This document shows positions 1 through 6,270 of a stretch of DNA of 12,270 bases, one piece after another. The position numbers were made by a program, and so were the translations under genes. Each line of letters starts with the position of its first letter. The stretch's first letter is position 1. The DNA is from JAZSMJ01 sp045535815 (GTDB taxonomy: Bacteria; Bacillota; Clostridia; Oscillospirales; CAG-272): NCBI GenBank assembly GCA_045535815.1, contig JAZSMJ010000082.1, positions 1 through 12,270 on the forward strand, in the 5' to 3' direction. The notes beneath the pieces are model-generated. The model saw nothing but the letters and a program-made list of their open reading frames with translations, was not told the DNA's origin and made no database searches.

Positions 1-96
1 AAAACTAAAGCAATAGTTGAGAAACAAGAGATGCGCGTTATTGAAACAACCATGGAAAAATGTTATAATATGCTTGAAAGAAAGGAGTGGATATGA
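1..96 (+). CDS. C-terminal end of an unidentified protein (5' truncated by window edge)
   Basis: Frame 1 is open from the first base to a TGA at 94-96 and gives the last 31 residues of a protein (ending in MLERKEWI). The tail is charged and looks helical. It is too short to assign to a family. The stop overlaps the ATG at 93 of the next gene in an ATGA arrangement, and the RBS of that gene (AAAGGAG, 81-87) lies inside this frame. This suggests one operon with translational coupling. Whether the upstream protein is a partner of the regulator that follows cannot be told from this fragment. Confidence 0.6.
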   Translation, partial: KTKAIVEKQEMRVIETTMEKCYNMLERKEWI

Positions 97-719
97 TGAA
101 TATCGGAAACAACATAAAACAATTAAGGCAACAGAAAAATCTAACCCAAGATCAAGTCGCAGAAAAATTAGGGGTATCTTATCAAGCCGTTTCAAAATGG
201 GAAAACAATGCCAATACGCCGGATATTGCACTACTACCCGAAATTGCGGAGTTGTTTAGAGTTTCTATCGATGCGCTATTTTCGGATAACATTATGGATT
301 ATTCAGACATTCACTCTTTTATGAAAGATGATGGTGTCATAAGGATCGTTCAAATGAGAGGAACAAAAGTATTAAAGGTTTCGTCCTCTTTTTCTCCCGA
401 TGAGCCTCCGATTGAAATAGCCTTCCCTCACGATTGCAATGACAGAACACAGTATTTCAAGGTAGAGGTTTATGGACACATTATAGCTGACAGCTCCATA
501 AACGGTGATGTTGTTTGTCATCAAAGCATACAAAGCAGTACGATTAACGGAGATGTCAAGTCCGAGGGGAATATTAAAGTGAACGAATTGAACGCTCAAA
601 AAATCACTTGCAACAATATAAATGATTGCTACAAGATTGAAGCCAAGACAGTTGAATGTGCCGGAAATGTAACCGCAGCCATTTTGTCTTGCGACGAAAT
701 TATCTATAAGCACAAATAA
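93..719 (+). CDS. XRE-family regulator with beta-helix-like C-terminal domain
   Basis: Residues about 4-60 form a classic Cro/C1-type helix-turn-helix (NIGNNIKQLRQQKNLTQ, then VSYQAVSKWEN and DIALLPEIAELFRVSIDALF), as in clostridial XRE regulators. After a linker, residues about 115-208 are rich in short beta/turn repeats (SSINGDV, SSTINGDV, SEGNIKV, ECAGNVTAAIL), which resembles bactofilin or DUF4097-like right-handed beta-helix rungs. No membrane segment is visible. ATG codons at 93 and 96 are both possible. The RBS AAAGGAG (81-87) has 5 or 8 bases of spacing, favouring 96, while overlap with the previous stop favours coupling at 93. A GTG at 87 overlaps the RBS and is unlikely. A strong terminator follows. 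DNA binding is well supported; the role of the C-terminal domain (oligomerisation or sensing) is inference. Confidence 0.85.
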   Translation: MMNIGNNIKQLRQQKNLTQDQVAEKLGVSYQAVSKWENNANTPDIALLPEIAELFRVSIDALFSDNIMDYSDIHSFMKDDGVIRIVQMRGTKVLKVSSSFSPDEPPIEIAFPHDCNDRTQYFKVEVYGHIIADSSINGDVVCHQSIQSSTINGDVKSEGNIKVNELNAQKITCNNINDCYKIEAKTVECAGNVTAAILSCDEIIYKHK

Positions 720-724
720 AAGAC

Positions 725-770
725 ACCGCCGAGAGTGACCGAACGGTTGCTCTCGGCGGTATTTTAATTT
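725..770 (+). terminator. Rho-independent terminator, probably bidirectional
   Basis: ACCGCCGAGAG (725-735) pairs perfectly with CTCTCGGCGGT (750-760). The stem can extend inward through two wobble pairs and ACC/GGT to a GAAC loop at 741-744. ATTTTAATTT follows on the plus strand. On the minus strand the hairpin is followed by a T-rich run, so it may also end the convergent SLOG/ilvN operon. Confidence 0.9.
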
Positions 771-815
771 ATAAATCTGCTTTATCGCAGGCACTCGAAA
801 GTGATGTTTTTTTAC

Positions 816-1301
816 TTATGCAAGATTAATTATCTCAAGACCGTTTTGATGTGCGTATCTTACCGTATTTCCCGTGCCGCTTCCGCTTCTTGTGAGATAT
901 GCGATACAGACAGACGAGCGGTCTACCATATACCTGTTGCGGATCTGCATACAGCCGGGGGCGTAGCTCTTATCTGTAACCAAAACGCTTCCGTCCGCTC
1001 TGTCGAGCACACGCTTAAAAAGCGCCTTGTCACGTGCATTCCACATAGCGTTATGATCCTTGCACGGAAGCGCAAGATACAGTCTGAGCTGAGGATACTC
1101 CTTCTTCATATTGATAACGGTTATGGCAGCTATCATATCAAATCCGAGAGCCCCGCCTGCATAATAGTCGGTTATACCTATATCGATCAGCCGCTCTACC
1201 GTATCCCTTATTTTTGCGCTGAGCTGCTCCGGAGTATACTCATTTATATGTCTGTGACCGGTGAAGCAAGCGCTGCTTTCACGTTTATTCTGAAGATCCA
1301 A
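816..1301 (-). CDS. SLOG-fold protein of the DUF1273/YpsA type
   Basis: A 161-residue protein with CFTGHR (12-17), a glycine-rich GGALGFD loop (49-55), an ALPCKDHNAMW segment and IRNRYMVDRSS near 119-130. This set is typical of the DUF1273/YpsA branch of the SLOG (LOG/DprA-like Rossmann) superfamily, which binds nucleotides or nucleotide-derived ligands. No biochemical activity can be given from sequence. Translation most likely starts at TTG (1301), since an in-frame TAA lies just upstream, AGAGG lies 8 bases before the TTG, and the next ATG would remove the conserved N-terminus. It begins 20 bases after the ilvN stop and is the last gene of the RNHCP-ilvN-SLOG operon. The bidirectional hairpin at 725-760 is its likely terminator. 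Confidence 0.85.
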   Translation of the reverse strand: MDLQNKRESSACFTGHRHINEYTPEQLSAKIRDTVERLIDIGITDYYAGGALGFDMIAAITVINMKKEYPQLRLYLALPCKDHNAMWNARDKALFKRVLDRADGSVLVTDKSYAPGCMQIRNRYMVDRSSVCIAYLTRSGSGTGNTVRYAHQNGLEIINLA

Positions 1302-1321
1302 CCTGATTACCTCTTACTGCA

Positions 1322-1807
1322 TCAAATATCAATTGAAACCGCACCCGAGCGAATAATCTCGACCGTATCAAATCTGTCAAATGCGCTGATAGCGTTTTCA
1401 AGCGTGATGCCCGAGCCTGCTATCTCTATAACCACCGTTTCCTGTCCCATGCCGACTATCTTGAAATGCATAGCGTCGGCTATCTTGATGGCATCGGTCT
1501 TTTCCTCACCGGTGCATCTGAGCTTGATAAACATAAGCTCTCGGGTGACGGAGGGGGTATCCGCCGCATTCCAGACCTCGATAACCTCCATTATTCTTCC
1601 GAGCTGATTGGTCAGAAGCTCAAGCTCCTCGTCGGTCGATATAACCGAAATGGTGAGCTGATAAATTGCAGGATCTGCCGTCACGCTGGTTACGAAGCTT
1701 TCAATGTTGTAGCCTCTTCGGGTGAACAGCCCCGATATTCTCGATACAACGCCCGGCTTGTTGTCAACACGGGCAACTATTACGTGCTTTTGCGGTGTGT
1801 TTTTCAT
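1322..1807 (-). CDS. ilvN: Acetolactate synthase small (regulatory) subunit
   Basis: A 161-residue protein of the usual length for the regulatory subunit of acetohydroxyacid synthase, the first common enzyme of branched-chain amino acid synthesis. Residues about 8-80 are the ACT domain (VIVARVDNKPGVVSRISGLFTRRGYNIESF, given here in part as VDNKPGVVSRISGLF), which in this family binds valine and gives feedback inhibition. Residues about 84-161 are the small-subunit C-terminal domain that contacts the catalytic subunit (RELMFIKLRC near the start). The ATG at 1807 is preceded by AAAGGATAAACGAAT and lies 6 bases after the RNHCP stop, so the two are co-transcribed. The large subunit gene ilvB and other ilv genes are not adjacent, so the catalytic partner must be encoded elsewhere. 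Confidence 0.95.
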   Translation of the reverse strand: MKNTPQKHVIVARVDNKPGVVSRISGLFTRRGYNIESFVTSVTADPAIYQLTISVISTDEELELLTNQLGRIMEVIEVWNAADTPSVTRELMFIKLRCTGEEKTDAIKIADAMHFKIVGMGQETVVIEIAGSGITLENAISAFDRFDTVEIIRSGAVSIDI

Positions 1808-1813
1808 ATTCGT

Positions 1814-2173
1814 TTATCCTTTTCTGTATTTATCCGCATCATATTTAAAATCGGGATTGGTAAGGGAGATTATAAGCTTTATATCGTCCGGCTGAACGCT
1901 TGCCTGCGTTGCCGCCTTATTGCGCCTGATATCTCCGCATTTGGTGCATCTGTGTATGATTATATATCCCTTCTTTGGATCGGGCTCGACCGACTTCGGT
2001 ACCATAAGTCCGCCGCAGTCACTTGCACGGTCGCCCGGATTTACGTCCAGATGAAGCGAGCAAAGGCATCTCGGACAATGGTTTCGGCAGGTGTAGCCGA
2101 GTGGCTGTACCTCAAATCCGCAGTTAGCGCATATAAAGCTGTCGTCAATTTTGGTAAATCTTTTAGTTTCCAT
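1814..2173 (-). CDS. RNHCP-domain zinc-ribbon protein
   Basis: A 119-residue protein with the signature RNHCPRCLCSLHLD (30-43), after which the family is named. Cysteine pairs at CANC (15-18), CPRC (33-36) and CTKC (76-79) imply one or two structural zinc sites. The N-terminus FTKIDDSFICANCGFEV and the IIIHRCTKCGDIRRN block also match the family. Members are small cytoplasmic proteins of unknown function, often thought to be nucleic-acid associated. It is the first gene of the minus-strand operon, with ilvN following after 6 bases. The ATG at 2173 has only a weak RBS-like AAAGAA upstream. The 134-base AT-rich divergent region must carry its promoter, but no convincing -35/-10 pair stands out on this strand. 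Confidence 0.88.
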   Translation of the reverse strand: METKRFTKIDDSFICANCGFEVQPLGYTCRNHCPRCLCSLHLDVNPGDRASDCGGLMVPKSVEPDPKKGYIIIHRCTKCGDIRRNKAATQASVQPDDIKLIISLTNPDFKYDADKYRKG

Positions 2174-2244
2174 ATCAATTCATTCTTTGTTAATATTGAG
2201 TTATTATAAAATTCAAATATAAGTATAATTCTGTCAATATATTT

Positions 2245-2297
2245 TTGCTATTCTATTAGAAGTATATTTTATACCGATCAAACCAAATACGAAAGGA
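2245..2297 (+). promoter_or_regulatory. Candidate promoter and RBS for the small secreted protein gene
   Basis: TTGCTA (2245-2250), a 17-base spacer and TTTATA (2268-2273) form a modest sigma-A-type promoter, followed by GAAAGGA (2291-2297) about 10 bases before the ATG at 2308. The whole divergent region 2174-2307 is very AT-rich. The -10 assignment is uncertain because several TATA-like hexamers overlap. Confidence 0.4.
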
Positions 2298-2307
2298 CTA
2301 ATCCATT

Positions 2308-2628
2308 ATGTCAAAGAAGAGTTTTTTTGCTATCCTTGCAATGGCACTTGTAATAGTAATGATGGCACTCCCCGCTTTTGCTGAAAGCGTAGAAGAAACA
2401 GAAGCAGTATCTGAGGTTGAAACAGAAGCAGTATCTGACGTTGAAACAGAGGCTGCTGCCGAAGATGAGGTAGCTCCCGAAACAACGGCTCCTATCGCAG
2501 AAGCTGAAAAAGATAACACCGTTTCCGAGATCATCGGTTACGTTGTTGCAGTTGTTATCGCAGTTGCATTCATCGCATTCGTCATCTGGTTCACACGCAA
2601 AGACAATGCAGGCAAGAAAAAGAAATAA
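2308..2628 (+). CDS. Small secreted, acidic, membrane-anchored protein
   Basis: A 106-residue protein of no recognised family. Residues 1-25 are a clear signal peptide: KK near the N-terminus, a hydrophobic core FAILAMALVIVMMALPA, and an AFA|ES type signal peptidase I site. Residues about 26-70 are a low-complexity Glu/Thr/Val/Ala segment made from a tandem eight-residue repeat (ETEAVSEV, ETEAVSDV, then ETEAAAED). Residues about 74-95 are a transmembrane helix (IIGYVVAVVIAVAFIAFVIWF), and the end is a basic, cytoplasmic RKDNAGKKKK. The predicted topology is outside-N, inside-C with a short acidic extracellular stalk. The RBS GAAAGGA supports the ATG. It is monocistronic, with its own terminator. 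The function is unknown; a wall or surface role is only inferred from topology. Confidence 0.8.
   Translation: MSKKSFFAILAMALVIVMMALPAFAESVEETEAVSEVETEAVSDVETEAAAEDEVAPETTAPIAEAEKDNTVSEIIGYVVAVVIAVAFIAFVIWFTRKDNAGKKKK
2395..2454 (+). repeat. In-frame 24-base tandem repeat inside the secreted protein gene
   Basis: Two 24-base units (2395-2418 and 2419-2442) differ at one position (GAGGTT versus GACGTT), and a third partial unit begins at 2443 (GAAACAGAGGCT). Each unit encodes ETEAVS plus two residues. Because the unit is a multiple of three, copy-number change would lengthen or shorten the acidic stalk without a frameshift. Confidence 0.9.
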
Positions 2629-2643
2629 TTGATTTCTTTATAA

Positions 2644-2667
2644 GCGTCCCATGCGGGACGCTTTTTT
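2644..2667 (+). terminator. Rho-independent terminator
   Basis: GCGTCCC (2644-2650) and GGGACGC (2655-2661) pair around a four-base ATGC loop, followed by TTTTTT (2662-2667). It terminates the secreted-protein gene. The T-run overlaps the stop codon of convergent mnmE, so the two genes end back to back with no spare sequence. Confidence 0.93.
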
Positions 2668-4051
2668 ATTTGCCTATACAGAATCTGCCGAATATATCGT
2701 CCACTATATCGGTGCTGACCTGTCTGCCGTCCGCTTCATTCAGATCTGAAAGAGCAAGCTCAAGATCCAAACCTGCGATATCCTGAGTAAAGCCTCCCTC
2801 AAGAGCCGATATTGCGCTTTCAATATGATTCCTTGCGCTGCTGAGCGAAGCGTACATTCTTGCGCTCGCCACTATCTCTCCGTCAGAGGCAGAGGTTATC
2901 CTCTCGTCAATATACAGCGCATCTACGGCGCTTATTATATCCTGCATACCGCAAGCGCTGAGTGCAGATATTACCGCCGTATGCTCAAATTCTGCCTTTA
3001 TGCGCTTGTGGGTTGATGGGCATATACCCTTGTCCGACTTGTTGAGCAGAGCAAGCACCTCAACGTTTGCCGCCTTTATCCTTTCAATAGCGGCAAGATC
3101 GTCACCGTCAAGCTCGGCAGAGCCGTCAAAAACGGCTATCGCAAGCTCTGCCTCCTCAAGCTTTGCTATCGAGCGGTCAATACCCATCCTCTCGGCAATA
3201 TTGTCAGCCTCGTGCAGACCTGCGGTATCACAAAGGCGGAGTATAACTCTGCCAACTGCCGCCGTCTCCTCTATGGTATCACGGGTAGTTCCTGCAATAT
3301 CGGTAACTATCGCCCTATCCTCTCCCAAAAGAAGATTCATAAGCGAGGATTTGCCGGTATTCGGCTTTCCGCATATAACGGTGCGAATGCCCTCGGATAT
3401 CGCCTTTCCTGTATGATAGGTGGATGAAAGAGCGCAGATATCGCTTTGTACCGCCCTCAGTCGCTCAAGCGCCTGAGACGGTGAGATGTCGGTAAGATCC
3501 TCGTCCGGATAGTCTATATATACGTACATATCGGCAATCAGATGCTTTACCTCGTCCGATATCCTCTCGATACGCTTTGCAAGCGCTCCCTTGGCGTGAG
3601 CTGATGCCAGCTTTATCTTTTCCTTGCTCTCGGCGTCTATGAGGTTTATGACAGCCTCGGCTTGCGATAGAGCAAGCTTGCCCGCCATAAAGGCACGCTT
3701 TGTAAATTCACCCGGTGCGGCAGGCACGGCTCCTGCAAGGAAGGCGCTCTCTAAAACAAGCTTTGAAAGCAAAACTCCGCCGTGACAGTTTATCTCGACC
3801 ATATCCTCACCCGTATAGGAGTGCGGAGCATGGAAAACTGCCGCAAGACCGTCGTCTATGACCTCGCCCTCTCGGATGATATCGCCCCTCATAAGCCTCG
3901 CCTGAGGCGCATCCTCAAGCGTTTTACCGCCCACGCAGCGAAACATCGCAGAAGCGACCTTCACAGCAGAAGGCCCCGATATTCTTATTACGGCGATACC
4001 GCCCTTACCCTGCGGCGTTGAAATAGCCGCTATCGTCTCGTTATTTATCAT
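2666..4051 (-). CDS. mnmE: tRNA modification GTPase MnmE
   Basis: A full-length 461-residue MnmE (TrmE). With MnmG it makes the 5-carboxymethylaminomethyl group on wobble U34 of certain tRNAs, using a formyl-tetrahydrofolate-type C1 unit and potassium-dependent GTP hydrolysis. The N-terminal domain (1-120) begins NNETIAAISTPQGKGGIAVIRISGP and contains the FHAPHSYTGED and CHGG motifs. The G domain (about 222-375) has G1 GKPNTGKSS (228-236), G2 TDIAGTTRD, G3 DTAG (275-278) and G4 NKSD (337-340). The C-terminus is the invariant FCIGK, whose cysteine is catalytically important. It is monocistronic here. mnmG, jag and rpmH, frequent neighbours in Firmicutes, are absent. A good promoter lies upstream at 4085-4113. 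Confidence 0.98.
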   Translation of the reverse strand: MINNETIAAISTPQGKGGIAVIRISGPSAVKVASAMFRCVGGKTLEDAPQARLMRGDIIREGEVIDDGLAAVFHAPHSYTGEDMVEINCHGGVLLSKLVLESAFLAGAVPAAPGEFTKRAFMAGKLALSQAEAVINLIDAESKEKIKLASAHAKGALAKRIERISDEVKHLIADMYVYIDYPDEDLTDISPSQALERLRAVQSDICALSSTYHTGKAISEGIRTVICGKPNTGKSSLMNLLLGEDRAIVTDIAGTTRDTIEETAAVGRVILRLCDTAGLHEADNIAERMGIDRSIAKLEEAELAIAVFDGSAELDGDDLAAIERIKAANVEVLALLNKSDKGICPSTHKRIKAEFEHTAVISALSACGMQDIISAVDALYIDERITSASDGEIVASARMYASLSSARNHIESAISALEGGFTQDIAGLDLELALSDLNEADGRQVSTDIVDDIFGRFCIGK

Positions 4052-4084
4052 ATGATCTCTCGTCTTTTCAGTAATACATAAATA

Positions 4085-4113
4085 ATAATACCATATTATA
4101 ACGCTAATTGCAA
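4085..4113 (-). promoter_or_regulatory. Sigma-A-type promoter of mnmE
   Basis: Read on the minus strand, TTGCAA (4113-4108) and TATTAT (4090-4085) are separated by exactly 17 bases. The -10 ends about 33 bases before the mnmE ATG. Confidence 0.75.
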
Positions 4114-4142
4114 GTGCGGATATTCACAGCAGGATAATAATA

Positions 4143-4168
4143 AAAGCTATGTATTTTTGCATAGCTTT
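4143..4168 (-). terminator. Rho-independent terminator of the small XRE gene
   Basis: AAAGCTATG (4143-4151) and CATAGCTTT (4160-4168) are perfect complements around an eight-base loop. On the minus strand the hairpin is followed by TATTATTATCC, directly after the stop of the XRE gene at 4174. Confidence 0.8.
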
Positions 4169-4173
4169 ACGTT

Positions 4174-4494
4174 TTATCTTCTGCTGTTCATATAATCTAT
4201 CATATCATTTATTATTTTCAGCTCATCTGCGCTCAGAAGTGACAGCCTTTCTGCCGTATCACTTGCGGCATCGGAGGTACTTCCCATTAAAATGTAGTCT
4301 GCACTGATATTGAGAGCCTCACATATTTTGACCAGATTCTCAGATCTGACAGCCTTTTTGCCGCACTCAAGATTGGATATCATCTGAGTTGACACTTCTA
4401 CAGTCTCTGCAAGCTGAGCCTGTGTCATTTTCAAGCTTCTTCTCTTTTTATATATTCTCTCGCCTATCTGTTTCAATAAATTAACGTCTGCCAA
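4174..4494 (-). CDS. Small XRE-family transcriptional regulator
   Basis: A single-domain regulator of about 106 residues. The helix-turn-helix covers residues about 7-62 (LLKQIGERIYKKRRSLKMTQ, then VSTQMISNLECGKKAV and LVKICEALNISADYILMG), similar to SinR/phage-repressor-like XRE proteins. The tail is a short acidic helix (LSADELKIINDMIDYM). The frame stays open upstream to an ATG at 4539, but AAGAGG (4509-4504) sits 9 bases before a TTG at 4494, making that the more likely start and removing a poorly conserved, hydrophobic N-terminus. It is monocistronic. A promoter overlapped by an inverted repeat suggests autoregulation. Its targets cannot be read from the window. Confidence 0.85.
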   Translation of the reverse strand: MADVNLLKQIGERIYKKRRSLKMTQAQLAETVEVSTQMISNLECGKKAVRSENLVKICEALNISADYILMGSTSDAASDTAERLSLLSADELKIINDMIDYMNSRR

Positions 4495-4553
4495 ATCAAT
4501 GCACCTCTTACAGTTTGTTATCTTTATTATAATAACCATAGGCGATAATATAA

Positions 4554-4611
4554 ATCATCCATAGTTATAATATTATTGGCACAATTATCCTATAGATGAT
4601 ATAATTTGCAA
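4554..4611 (-). promoter_or_regulatory. Promoter and palindromic operator candidate of the XRE gene
   Basis: On the minus strand, TTGCAA (4611-4606) and GATAAT (4589-4584) are 16 bases apart. An inverted repeat, ATCATCCATAG (4554-4564) and CTATAGATGAT (4590-4600), matches at 10 of 11 positions, with arm centres 36 bp apart. The right arm fills the spacer between -35 and -10. A related sequence (CCATAGGCGATAATATAA) follows at 4537-4554. This is the layout expected for autorepression by the XRE protein. Confidence 0.55.
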
Positions 4612-4772
4612 AAAGACAATTCATAAGTGATTATGCAAAGGGATAACTTACCGTAAAATGAAAGATTTGATAAATAAAAGAATCGTTATTGGCGGACGCA
4701 GATGTGACCCTTCGGATGAACGTAGAAATTGAGCCGATACCGATTGGGAAGGAAAAGCCTTATTAAAATATC
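4612..4772. other. Non-coding stretch between the XRE operator and the UroD-like gene terminator
   Basis: No convincing gene is seen. A 24-codon plus-strand ORF (4658-4732, beginning MKDLINKRIVIGGRR) lacks a well-placed RBS and is not recognised. It may be a remnant. No strong hairpin or promoter was found between 4612 and 4772. Confidence 0.5.
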
Positions 4773-4808
4773 AAAAAAGCTGTGAGATAAAATCTCACAG
4801 CTTTTTTA
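4773..4808 (-). terminator. Rho-independent terminator of the UroD-like gene
   Basis: AAAAAAGCTGTGAGAT (4773-4788) and ATCTCACAGCTTTTTT (4792-4807) form a 16-bp perfect stem with a three-base loop. It is symmetrical and so may act in both directions. It lies 10 bases beyond the stop of the minus-strand methyltransferase gene. Confidence 0.93.
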
Positions 4809-4816
4809 ACAAGTAA

Positions 4817-5881
4817 TTATTTCTGGCAGTATTCGGTGCAGGCGTTGATGTAGGCAACTACGTTCTCTATCGGAACGTCGGGCTCTAAAAGATGGGTTGG
4901 ACATACGAAAAGTCCGCCCTTTTTGCCGGCAATATCAAGATTTTCAAACACCTTTGCTCGCACGTCCGCAGGCGTTCCGCGAGGCATTACGCTTTGCGTA
5001 CCGATAGTTCCGTGAAACGATATCCGCTCACCGAAGCGATCGTGTATCTCCTTGAATTCCATGCACTCGGGCTGTACGGGATTTAAAACGTCTATCCCTG
5101 CGTCTATCAGATGTGGGATGAGCTCGGTCACGTGACCGCACGAGTGATAAAATATCAAAACGTCGGGATTTTCAGCCTTGGCGGCGTCTATCACACGGCG
5201 GTGCAAAGGCTGCAGCCATTCGCAATAGAGCGCCTCGCTCATCATAATTGAATGCTGCATACCGATATCGTCACCAAAATATATAACGTCCGCACCTGCT
5301 CTCGCAAGAGAGGCTATCTGCTTTTCAGCCATATCGGTAACACGCTCAAACAGCTCGTGAGCGATGGGGTCGTCGGTCATCATATCGCAGAACAGATTTT
5401 CCATTCCGCGAAGATACCACGCCTGCTCCCATATCGAGCAGTGAAGCTCACCCATTACCGCCCTGCCCTGCTTGTGATACTCGTCTATCTGAGACTTTCT
5501 GTCGGCAGATCCCGCATCGCTGAATATCGGGAAGGGGTATTCCTTTATCTGCTCCACCGAGTCAAAAGCTTCCATAGGATGATGCATATAGGTCATATGA
5601 AAAGCCGATGCAGAGCCCGGCTCCTTTGCAACGCCCCAGGCGTTGACCGTCGTACCCGGCTTAAAGCTTTTGTCTGCATAATATCCCGAAAACGCCTCTG
5701 GTAGTGCGTTTATCGTATCAAGCGGACCGACTGTAGCAGGCCCCTTGGGAATAAACAGATCGTGCTCCTGCGTATATATACTGAATCGCTTTTCAAGATC
5801 GGGGCACATCTTAAGGTGAACGGGCATATACTCATACCCCTGCCTGCGTGCGATCGCAAGGTAATTTTCTCTTTCGGTCAT
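4817..5881 (-). CDS. Uroporphyrinogen decarboxylase-like (MtaA/CmuA-type) methyltransferase
   Basis: A 354-residue protein of the URO-D superfamily, closer to corrinoid methyltransferases (MtaA, CmuA, MtbA) than to haem-pathway HemE. Visible blocks are MGELHCSIWEQAWYLRGMENL (143 onward, given in part), the GADVIYFGDDIG strand-loop (196-207), FYHSCGHV (245-251) with a likely zinc-binding His/Cys pair, and FVCPTHLL (325-332) with a further cysteine. Together these match the zinc site used to activate a thiol substrate. The substrate is unknown. The ATG at 5881 has GAGGGGG six bases upstream. The longer open frame to 5932 overlaps the promoter and is rejected. The gene is monocistronic, with no corrinoid protein or activator nearby, so its pathway cannot be fixed. 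Confidence 0.85.
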   Translation of the reverse strand: MTERENYLAIARRQGYEYMPVHLKMCPDLEKRFSIYTQEHDLFIPKGPATVGPLDTINALPEAFSGYYADKSFKPGTTVNAWGVAKEPGSASAFHMTYMHHPMEAFDSVEQIKEYPFPIFSDAGSADRKSQIDEYHKQGRAVMGELHCSIWEQAWYLRGMENLFCDMMTDDPIAHELFERVTDMAEKQIASLARAGADVIYFGDDIGMQHSIMMSEALYCEWLQPLHRRVIDAAKAENPDVLIFYHSCGHVTELIPHLIDAGIDVLNPVQPECMEFKEIHDRFGERISFHGTIGTQSVMPRGTPADVRAKVFENLDIAGKKGGLFVCPTHLLEPDVPIENVVAYINACTEYCQK

Positions 5882-5903
5882 ATCGATCCCCCTCGCTGAT
5901 CTT

Positions 5904-5932
5904 ATTATACAGCATATCTCCCCGATATGCAA
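5904..5932 (-). promoter_or_regulatory. Promoter of the UroD-like gene
   Basis: On the minus strand, TTGCAT (5932-5927), a 17-base spacer and TATAAT (5909-5904) form a near-consensus promoter about 22 bases upstream of the ATG. It is divergent to, and only 9 bases from, the first array promoter at 5942. Confidence 0.85.
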
Positions 5933-5941
5933 TATTTTTTA

Positions 5942-6010
5942 TTGACCGCATCGGCACACATATGATATACTGAATATGTAATAAGAGTTCGCATAGATTG
6001 AAGTTGATGG
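5942..6010 (+). promoter_or_regulatory. Array promoter and leader, copy 1
   Basis: TTGACC (5942-5947), an 18-base spacer and TATACT (5966-5971) with a TG extension. Downstream, GAATATGTAAT and AGTTCGCATAGATTGAAG (5985-6002) match the leader shared by the other array units. GGGAG at 6009-6013 is the RBS for the ATG at 6023. This is the leftmost copy and marks the array boundary. Confidence 0.8.
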
Positions 6011-6022
6011 GAGATAAATCAT

Positions 6023-6214
6023 ATGAAAAATAAAATCTTTAAAATATTACTCATTGCGCTTATTGTAATTAGTGTAGCCCATCCGATTCTGGAAGCTGCT
6101 ATATGGGGATATGATATACCGGAGCTTTTGTCAGACATATATAATAACGGCGTGATCGTGATTTTGAGTGCGGCAATACTTCGGTTATATAATTCCAAAG
6201 ATAAAGACGAATAA
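6023..6214 (+). CDS. Small two-helix membrane protein
   Basis: A 63-residue protein with two hydrophobic helices, about residues 5-23 (FKILLIALIVISVAHPI) and 39-55 (NNGVIVILSAAILRLY), and a charged tail SKDKDE. It is not recognised as a known family. It is the first gene of a three-gene set (6023-6717) driven by array promoter copy 1. The 3' motif of the array begins at its stop codon and is fused directly to a second leader before the next gene. The start is supported by GGGAG about 9 bases upstream. Its function is unknown; its size and topology would also fit a small membrane stress or toxin-like peptide, but nothing in the sequence proves that. Confidence 0.7.
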   Translation: MKNKIFKILLIALIVISVAHPILEAAIWGYDIPELLSDIYNNGVIVILSAAILRLYNSKDKDE

Positions 6215-6253
6215 ATCCTACTATATCTGACAGTTCGCATAGCTTGAATTTGA
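6213..6253 (+). repeat. Fused array 3' motif and 5' leader (no promoter)
   Basis: Starting within the stop codon of the previous gene, AAATCCTACTATATCTGACAGTT resembles the array 3' motif and runs without a gap into CAGTTCGCATAGCTTGAATTTGA (6231-6253, split here only by position), the leader seen at 6772-6793. ACAGTT is shared by both halves. No -35/-10 sequence lies between, so the leader occurs here independently of the promoter. Confidence 0.65.
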
Positions 6254-6270
6254 AAGGAAGACCTAACGTA

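Noticed and set aside
801..1607. Long plus-strand open frame of 268 codons
   Set aside because: It lies antisense to the clear SLOG and ilvN genes, has no RBS, and its product is low-complexity and unlike any family.
1466..2209. Plus-strand open frame of 247 codons
   Set aside because: It is antisense to ilvN and the RNHCP gene, both of which have strong family motifs and good spacing.
4658..4732. Mini-ORF of 24 codons
   Set aside because: AAAGGG is 16 bases from the ATG, too far for a normal RBS, and no homology is recognised. It is kept only as a note on the non-coding stretch.
5252..5704. Plus-strand open frame of 150 codons
   Set aside because: It is antisense to the UroD-like gene and Arg/Leu-rich, as expected for a shadow frame.
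5882..5932. Longer N-terminus for the UroD-like protein
   Set aside because: It would place the start upstream of the -10 box of a near-consensus promoter. The ATG at 5881 has a strong RBS.
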